Shown one piece after another: positions 59,424 through 64,000 of a DNA stretch of 64,000 nucleotides (the stretch's first letter is position 1; each line of letters begins with the position of its first letter). The stretch covers positions 305,415-369,414 of the forward strand of contig JAEKKV010000016.1 in the NCBI GenBank assembly GCA_019510185.1. The letters run 5' to 3'. The position numbers were made by a program, and so were the translations under genes. This DNA comes from Verrucomicrobiota bacterium. GTDB taxonomy: Bacteria > Verrucomicrobiota > Verrucomicrobiia > Opitutales > Opitutaceae. Below the pieces are notes generated by a model. That model saw only the letters and a list, made by a program, of their open reading frames with translations. It was not told where the DNA came from and did no database searches.

Positions 59424-60560
59424 ATGGCCGAACACTTCACTCTCCTCAAAACCGACACCGCCACGGCGGCCCGCCGCGGTCGGCTGATCACCCGCCATGG
59501 CGTGATCGAAACTCCCATCTTCATGCCGGTGGGCACGCAGGGGACGGTCAAGTCGCTTACGCCCGCCCATCTGCGGGAGATCGGCGCCCAGATCATCCTC
59601 GGCAACACCTACCACCTCAATTTGCGTCCCGGCAGCGAACTCGTCCGCGAGTTGGGCGGCTTGCATCGTTTCATGGGCTGGGACGGTCCCATCCTCACCG
59701 ACAGCGGCGGGTTTCAAGTCTTCTCGCTGGCGAAGCTCCGCAAGATGCACGATCACGGTGTGGAGTTTCAGTCTCACTTGGACGGCGCGAAGTGCTTTCT
59801 TGGTCCGCGCGAGGTCATGGCCATCCAGCAAAATCTGGGCAGCGACATCGCCATGGTTATCGACGAATGTCCGCCTTGGCCATGCGAGCGCGATGCCACC
59901 GCCGAGGCCGTGGCGCGCAGCTATCGCTGGGCCGCACAGTGCCGGCAGATCGCCGGCGACAGCGGGTTTCTCGCCGCGGGACATCATCTCTTCGCCATCG
60001 TGCAGGGCTCGACGTACGACGATCTGCGGCGCGAGGCCGCCGAGTCGCTGGCGGCGTTGGATTTTCCCGGTTATGCGGTGGGCGGCGTGAGCGTGGGCGA
60101 ACCCGAGCCCGAAATGCTCAAGCAGGTCGGCGCGACCACGCCGTTCATGCCGGCGGACAAGCCCCGCTACACCATGGGCCTAGGCACGCCCCCGCAGTTG
60201 CTCAAGATGATCGCGCTCGGCGTGGACATGTTCGATTGCGTGCTGCCCTCGCGCGTGGCGCGCAACGGCCTCGTCTTCACCCCCGACGGCCCGATGAACC
60301 TGCGCAACGAAAAGTACCGCGCCGATCCGCGGCCGATCAGCGAGGAAGTGGTCAACTACACCACCGGTTTCTCCCGGGCCTACCTGCGCCACCTCACCGT
60401 CGCCAGCGAGATCCTCAGTTGTACGCTTCTGACGCTGCACAATCTGCATTTCTACCTCGATTTGATGGCGCAGGCCCGCGCCCACATCGAGGCGGGCGAC
60501 TATGGTCCTTGGCACCGCGCCTGGGTTGAGCGCTACGAGACCGGCGCGGCGGCGCGCTGA
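59424..60560 (+). CDS. tgt: tRNA-guanine transglycosylase (queuine/preQ1), zinc cysteines missing
   Basis: 378 aa, normal length. Exchanges G34 for preQ1 in queuosine tRNAs. Catalytic Asp are present: D93 in [12 protein letters not shown] and D271 in [34 protein letters not shown] starts the family core. The structural zinc site CxCxxC followed by a His is not: VVNYTT (residues 309-314) takes the place of C302, C304 and C307 of E. coli with a one-residue deletion, while H339 remains. ATG 59424 was preferred to 59382. Divergent from pabA. Confidence 0.96.
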   Translation: MAEHFTLLKTDTATAARRGRLITRHGVIETPIFMPVGTQGTVKSLTPAHLREIGAQIILGNTYHLNLRPGSELVRELGGLHRFMGWDGPILTDSGGFQVFSLAKLRKMHDHGVEFQSHLDGAKCFLGPREVMAIQQNLGSDIAMVIDECPPWPCERDATAEAVARSYRWAAQCRQIAGDSGFLAAGHHLFAIVQGSTYDDLRREAAESLAALDFPGYAVGGVSVGEPEPEMLKQVGATTPFMPADKPRYTMGLGTPPQLLKMIALGVDMFDCVLPSRVARNGLVFTPDGPMNLRNEKYRADPRPISEEVVNYTTGFSRAYLRHLTVASEILSCTLLTLHNLHFYLDLMAQARAHIEAGDYGPWHRAWVERYETGAAAR

Positions 60561-60703
60561 GCGGGCGTGGCGCCTTCAGTCCCGGCTTTGATAGGAAATC
60601 CCCCGATCCCCCTTCGCTGATCCCGCCCAATGGCGGAGTCGGGACCGTCCCGATATCTCCAATCTCGCCAGCTACCCCGGCACTCTCCATCCCTTTCTGC
60701 ATC

Positions 60704-61630
60704 ATGCGTATTCTCGTCACCGGTGGCGCCGGATTTCTTGGGTCCAATCTCTGTGATCGTTTGCTGCACGACGGCCATGAAGTCGTCTGCATCGACAACT
60801 TTTTCACCGGTCGAAAGAGCAACATCGCCCACTTGTTGGGGAATCCCAATTTCGAACTCGTGCGTCACGACGTGATCGACCCGTACAAGTTCGAGGTCGA
60901 CCAAATCTACAACCTCGCGTGCCCCGCCTCGCCGCCGCACTACCAGTACAACCCCATCAAAACCACCAAGACATCGGTGATGGGAGCGATCAACTGCCTC
61001 GGTCTCGCCAAGCGCGTGAAGGCCCGCGTTTTTCAGGCCAGCACCTCCGAGGTGTACGGCGATCCCGCCGTGCATCCGCAACCCGAGAGCTACTGGGGCA
61101 ACGTCAACCCCATCGGCCGCCGCTCCTGTTACGACGAGGGCAAGCGCGTCGCCGAGACCCTCTTCTTCGACTACCATCGCGAGAACAAGGTCGATATCCG
61201 CATCGTGCGCATCTTTAACACCTACGGTCCGCGCATGCACCCCAACGACGGTCGCGTCGTTTCCAATTTCATCGTGCAGGCGCTCAGGGGCGACGACCTC
61301 ACGATTTACGGGGACGGGTTGCAGACGCGTTCCTTCTGCTATGTGGACGATCTGATCGAAGGCTTTGTGCGTCTGATGAACCAGACCGAAACGGTCGGCC
61401 CGGTGAACATCGGCAACCCTGGCGAGTTCACCATGCTCCAGCTCGCGGAACTCACGCTCAAGCTCGTCGGCGGAAAATCGAAGATCGTGCACAACCCGTT
61501 GCCGGCGGACGATCCCAAGCAGCGCCGTCCCGACATCACGCTCGCCCGCAAGGTGCTTAAATGGGAGCCGACCGTTCCGCTCGAAGAAGGCCTCAAGCGC
61601 ACCATCGCCTACTTCAAGACTCAGATTTGA
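60704..61630 (+). CDS. UDP-glucuronate decarboxylase (UDP-xylose synthase) type SDR
   Basis: 308 aa. Extended SDR fold: NAD loop TGGAGFLGS (6-14), [10 protein letters not shown] (112-121), and YxxxK as Y143-DEG-K147 in SCYDEGKR, the signature of [20 protein letters not shown] ends the domain. It makes UDP-xylose from UDP-glucuronate for cell-surface polysaccharides. It follows tgt by 143 bp, a region with short GC hairpins but no T tract. Three bases after its stop begins the tRNA-Ser fragment. Confidence 0.93.
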   Translation: MRILVTGGAGFLGSNLCDRLLHDGHEVVCIDNFFTGRKSNIAHLLGNPNFELVRHDVIDPYKFEVDQIYNLACPASPPHYQYNPIKTTKTSVMGAINCLGLAKRVKARVFQASTSEVYGDPAVHPQPESYWGNVNPIGRRSCYDEGKRVAETLFFDYHRENKVDIRIVRIFNTYGPRMHPNDGRVVSNFIVQALRGDDLTIYGDGLQTRSFCYVDDLIEGFVRLMNQTETVGPVNIGNPGEFTMLQLAELTLKLVGGKSKIVHNPLPADDPKQRRPDITLARKVLKWEPTVPLEEGLKRTIAYFKTQI

Positions 61631-61633
61631 AAA

Positions 61634-61660
61634 TGGCGGAGAGGGAGGGATTCGAACTCC
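61634..61660 (-). other. 3' fragment of a tRNA-Ser gene, attachment-site-like
   Basis: Read on the minus strand, the segment gives TTCGAATCCCTCC followed by CTCTCCGCCA, which is the T loop, T-stem 3' half, acceptor 3' half, discriminator G and CCA of a tRNA-Ser. The 5' half of the T stem does not match it, and no anticodon or 5' acceptor (CCTCTCC on the plus strand) follows within 100 bp, so the gene is broken in the T arm. tRNA 3' ends are typical integration sites of tyrosine integrases, and a fragment of this kind is a usual footprint of an inserted element. Confidence 0.75.
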
Positions 61661-62231
61661 TTCGCCACCTCGAAGCTAAGTCACTAGAAAAACGCAGACT
61701 TAGTTTGTTATTAATGTCTTATGACGTATGTATACAAGCACGTACTTGCCACAAAGTGAAGTCCGAAACAGGGTTTTTGGCAACTTTAGGGCAACCTGAA
61801 CGAGATTATTTCGAATGCAAGCGAGCAGGAAAATGATCCGCTGCTAGTCTCATTTCAAGGAAGCTCCGGGGCATGGGCCTGCCTAGGATTCACCATTTCG
61901 CGGACACAGTGCATGGCGCTCCTTGAGATTTGCATTCCGAAGGGGCCGCCCACCGGTCGAGGCCGTTCCCTTGGCGTCTACTGGATTAATGTCCTGAAAC
62001 ATTCCAGCAGTTTGGAGTTATTCACTTATTTTGAGCTTGATGGCGGTTTATGGCGTATTATTTGCTGAAGTCAGATAGAGGCAAAAGATCGAAGTTTAAG
62101 GCGCGCGAAATTTACCCAAGTGTCTTGATAAAGTAACGCGATATTAACAAGACACTGCATAATAACAAATTAAAAAATTTTATTCCAAAATAGCTTGTGT
62201 CTTGCAGATGGGTTGCCGAGCTTCCCGACCC
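61661..62231. other. AT-rich spacer after the tRNA fragment, no gene recognised
   Basis: 571 bp without a credible coding frame; the frame that starts in the preceding gene and reads through the fragment (MAEREGFE...) is the well-known false translation of a tRNA-Ser complement. Composition drops sharply: 62141-62200 has 13 G/C in 60. Short repeats around GTGTCTTG occur (see separate entry). No integrase or transposase remnant could be recognised. The last part must hold the promoter of the secreted protein gene. Confidence 0.7.
62119..62156. repeat. inverted repeat AGTGTCTTG/CAAGACACT
   Basis: AGTGTCTTG (62119-62127) and CAAGACACT (62148-62156) are exact reverse complements 20 bp apart. A third partial copy GTGTCTTG occurs at 62197-62204, 28 bp before the chosen start codon. 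The arrangement is like operator half-sites or an element boundary; no function can be assigned. Confidence 0.5.
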
Positions 62232-64000
62232 ATGTCATTAAGGCAATTTGCAACCACGTGTTGTGCAGAAAGAAAAATTTCGCAGGCCCTTGGGCTGTTT
62301 TGCGGAGTCGTTTGCCTCTTCTTGGGGAGTAGGGCAGAGGTAAGAGGAGACGAGACGTGGATATGGCAGGATGTAGGGAGCGTGGGCCTTCCTGGGGTTT
62401 CCAGCTATGATGGCTCGACGGATACCTTTACGCTACAAGGAAGCGGCGCTGGTGTGTCGGGGACTGCTGATGGATTTCATTTTGATTACTTTCCTGTCAG
62501 CGGGAATATTGAAATTATTGCCCGGATCGCATCGCAAACGAATACGAGCAACTATGCGCAAGCGGGTTTGATGATCCGGAGTTCTTTGAGCGCAACGTCT
62601 TCTCATGCTTTAATTGCAGTGAGCCCAGCAAATGGGGTGAACTTTAGCTGGCGCGCTGTTTCCGGACAGGCGGGCAACACGACTTTGGGGCCTGCGATTA
62701 AGGCTCCGACTTGGGTGCGGTTGGTTCGGAGCGGCTCCACATTGGCGGGCTATCAATCTTCGGACGGAGTTGCTTGGACGTTGGTGGGTCAAATTAGCGC
62801 GTCATTGGATGACGTGGCTTATGCGGGCTTTGCTGTGTCCAGCCATGATGATGAGAGCTTAAGCACAGCTGTCTTTGATCATGTGACGGTTTTGACCAAC
62901 GTTCCACAACGTAACCCTTTACTTAAGCTTTGGTTGCGTGCGGATGTTAATGTGAGCTTGGATGGAATGGGCAAGGTAATGCGCTGGGAAGACCAGTCCG
63001 GTAATGGCAATGATGTATTTCAGAATACGATAAGCAGTCAGCCCACCTATCAAACAGCGGCTTTTTATGGGCAGCCGGTTCTCCACTTCAATGGATCTAG
63101 TCAATTTTTGACGGGGCTCGCGACGGCAAATCTTAAAGCATCTAATGTGACGCTGATGGCGGTTTACAGGCTCACGGCTCATGGCAATTCGCCGAAAATT
63201 ATCGCTTTGCCCTATTTTAGCAGCGGCTGGACTTCGCCTTTCACTGCTTGGGACTTGAGCGCTGATACCTCTACTAATGGTAAGCCCGCGGTCGGTATGA
63301 CGATCGGAGCGAATCACTTCGAGAATTCAACAATGCTTACAGCTCTCAACACGCCTTATCTCCTGATAGGGACGTTTGATGGTAACATGCGCTATATTTT
63401 TCTTAACGGATTGCTTATGGGTAGCGGATTAAATCCCGGATCCATTAGTTATGGTTCTGCGACCTCATTCAATATTGGCGGTGATCCCGTTGGGGATTTT
63501 CTGAACGGTGACATTGCCGAAATCCTCGTTTATAATCAGGGGTTGAGCGATGATGACCGTCATGCTCTGGAGGCTTATTTCTTTCAAAAATATGGTGTGG
63601 GCAATCAGCCGGCCGTTGCTGCACCGAGTTTGAGCATCCAGACGGGTACTTACAGTGATAATCAGCTGATGGCGCTGAATGCTCCCGCCGGTTCAGTTCT
63701 TTATTATACGACGGACGGAAGCACGCCAACCAACAACTCAACGCGTTACACCAGTCCAATCACCATCTCTACTACGACAACCTTCAAGGCCGTGGCGACT
63801 AGGTTGGGCTACGGGAACAGTCCGGTGACCACGGCCATCATCACGATCGATAATGCGACAACCGGAGTTGTGCGCCAAGGTCTGCAGTTGTGGCTGAAGG
63901 CGGATGCCTTGGCGACGGCGAACGGAGCAGGGATCGGTCAGTGGGCGGATCAATCGGGGAACGGTAACGACGTCACGCAGACGAATACGGGGAACCAGCC
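62232..64000 (+). CDS. large secreted modular protein with LamG-like and chitobiase C-terminal-like domains, 3' end outside window
   Basis: 589 codons are visible and open at the window edge. Signal peptide about 1-38 (hydrophobic ALGLFCGVVCLFLGSRA). Residues ~40-225 form a concanavalin-like domain of the type found in beta-xylosidase C termini (GTADGFHFDYFPVSGNIEII; AGLMIRSSLSATSSHALIAV). From ~230 a LamG-like module begins LWLRADVNVSLDG, RWEDQSGNGNDVFQ. Residues ~464-541 are a chitobiase C-terminal (CHB_HEX_C) module (VLYYTTDGSTPTNNSTRYTS). A second LamG-like module opens at ~547 (LWLKADALATANG, QWADQSGNGNDVTQ), a clear duplication. Composition is lower in GC than the rest of the window. 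Start ATG 62232; ATG 62208 is also in frame. Likely polysaccharide or surface binding. Confidence 0.85.
   Translation, partial: MSLRQFATTCCAERKISQALGLFCGVVCLFLGSRAEVRGDETWIWQDVGSVGLPGVSSYDGSTDTFTLQGSGAGVSGTADGFHFDYFPVSGNIEIIARIASQTNTSNYAQAGLMIRSSLSATSSHALIAVSPANGVNFSWRAVSGQAGNTTLGPAIKAPTWVRLVRSGSTLAGYQSSDGVAWTLVGQISASLDDVAYAGFAVSSHDDESLSTAVFDHVTVLTNVPQRNPLLKLWLRADVNVSLDGMGKVMRWEDQSGNGNDVFQNTISSQPTYQTAAFYGQPVLHFNGSSQFLTGLATANLKASNVTLMAVYRLTAHGNSPKIIALPYFSSGWTSPFTAWDLSADTSTNGKPAVGMTIGANHFENSTMLTALNTPYLLIGTFDGNMRYIFLNGLLMGSGLNPGSISYGSATSFNIGGDPVGDFLNGDIAEILVYNQGLSDDDRHALEAYFFQKYGVGNQPAVAAPSLSIQTGTYSDNQLMALNAPAGSVLYYTTDGSTPTNNSTRYTSPITISTTTTFKAVATRLGYGNSPVTTAIITIDNATTGVVRQGLQLWLKADALATANGAGIGQWADQSGNGNDVTQTNTGNQ

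Noticed and set aside
58307..59608. 433-codon minus-strand frame covering nrdR and the amidotransferase gene
   Set aside because: Only its last 155 codons are NrdR. The upstream part reads pabA and tgt start regions in the wrong frame, with Arg/Pro-rich junk.
60561..60703. Terminator after tgt
   Set aside because: Short GC stems such as TCGGGA-CCG-TCCCGA exist, but there is no T tract and they sit close to the next gene.
61634..61730. Complete tRNA-Ser on the minus strand
   Set aside because: Only T loop, acceptor 3' half and CCA are present. The 5' T-stem half does not pair, and no anticodon arm or 5' acceptor GGAGAGG follows, so a functional tRNA cannot form.
61561..61836. Short plus-strand frame reading MAEREGFE after the uxs-type gene
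   Set aside because: This is the usual false translation of a tRNA-Ser reverse complement plus AT-rich spacer, not a protein.
62610..63953. Several short minus-strand frames within the secreted protein gene
   Set aside because: They are opposite a continuous domain-bearing plus frame and show no motifs.
61661..64000. Defence island or transposon
   Set aside because: No integrase, transposase, nuclease or toxin-antitoxin sequence could be identified in the visible part; only the tRNA fragment and composition change support foreign origin.

Overview
This GC-rich window looks like the chromosome of a Verrucomicrobiota bacterium, most likely near Opitutaceae. That placement is an inference. It rests on the ribosomal gene order (tuf linked to tRNA-Trp and secE; no rpmD, rpmJ or infA in the spc/alpha region), irregular Shine-Dalgarno use, long Ala/Lys/Pro-rich ribosomal protein tails, and a large secreted LamG-type protein at the right end. 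About 30 ribosomal proteins and three RNA polymerase subunits are encoded here.

Layout: 1-4640 holds tcdA (cut by the window edge), a TatD-type hydrolase, sufE, a NERD membrane protein, a CarF/PEDS1-type lipid desaturase and a LysR regulator. 4650-7284 is a lemA-M48 peptidase pair on the minus strand. 7400-11915 is a TPR protein-ExbB-ExbD-(TonB-like?) envelope energy-coupling cluster. 12013-24806 runs tRNA-Thr, tuf, tRNA-Trp, secE, nusG, rplKAJL, rpoBC. After a 623-bp AT-richer spacer, 25430-44602 carries the merged str, S10, spc and alpha clusters (rpsL to rplQ). This run contains two foreign-looking members: a small secreted protein between rpsS and rplV, and a degenerate adenylate kinase between secY and map. 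44797-52726 holds a zinc-ribbon membrane protein, guaA, a LolA-like protein, hisDCBH and gltA. 52806-61630 holds a VC0807-like membrane protein, pdxJ-acpS-nnr-dprA, the minus-strand operon pabA-nrdR-unknown-HIT, tgt, and a UDP-glucuronate decarboxylase gene.

At 61634 a 3' fragment of a tRNA-Ser gene (minus strand) marks an abrupt composition change. Beyond it lie about 570 bp of AT-rich non-coding DNA and then the 5' part of a modular secreted protein that runs off the window. This looks like the edge of an integrated or otherwise acquired segment.

The most unusual points are the pseudo-adenylate kinase, the secreted protein inside the S10 operon, the loss of zinc ligands in both RpoC (site 2) and Tgt, an ExbD-like protein with Asn at the usual proton-carrying Asp, the tRNA-Ser fragment boundary, and hairpins and terminators inside ribosomal operons. 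No CRISPR array, rRNA gene, complete insertion sequence or integrase was seen.
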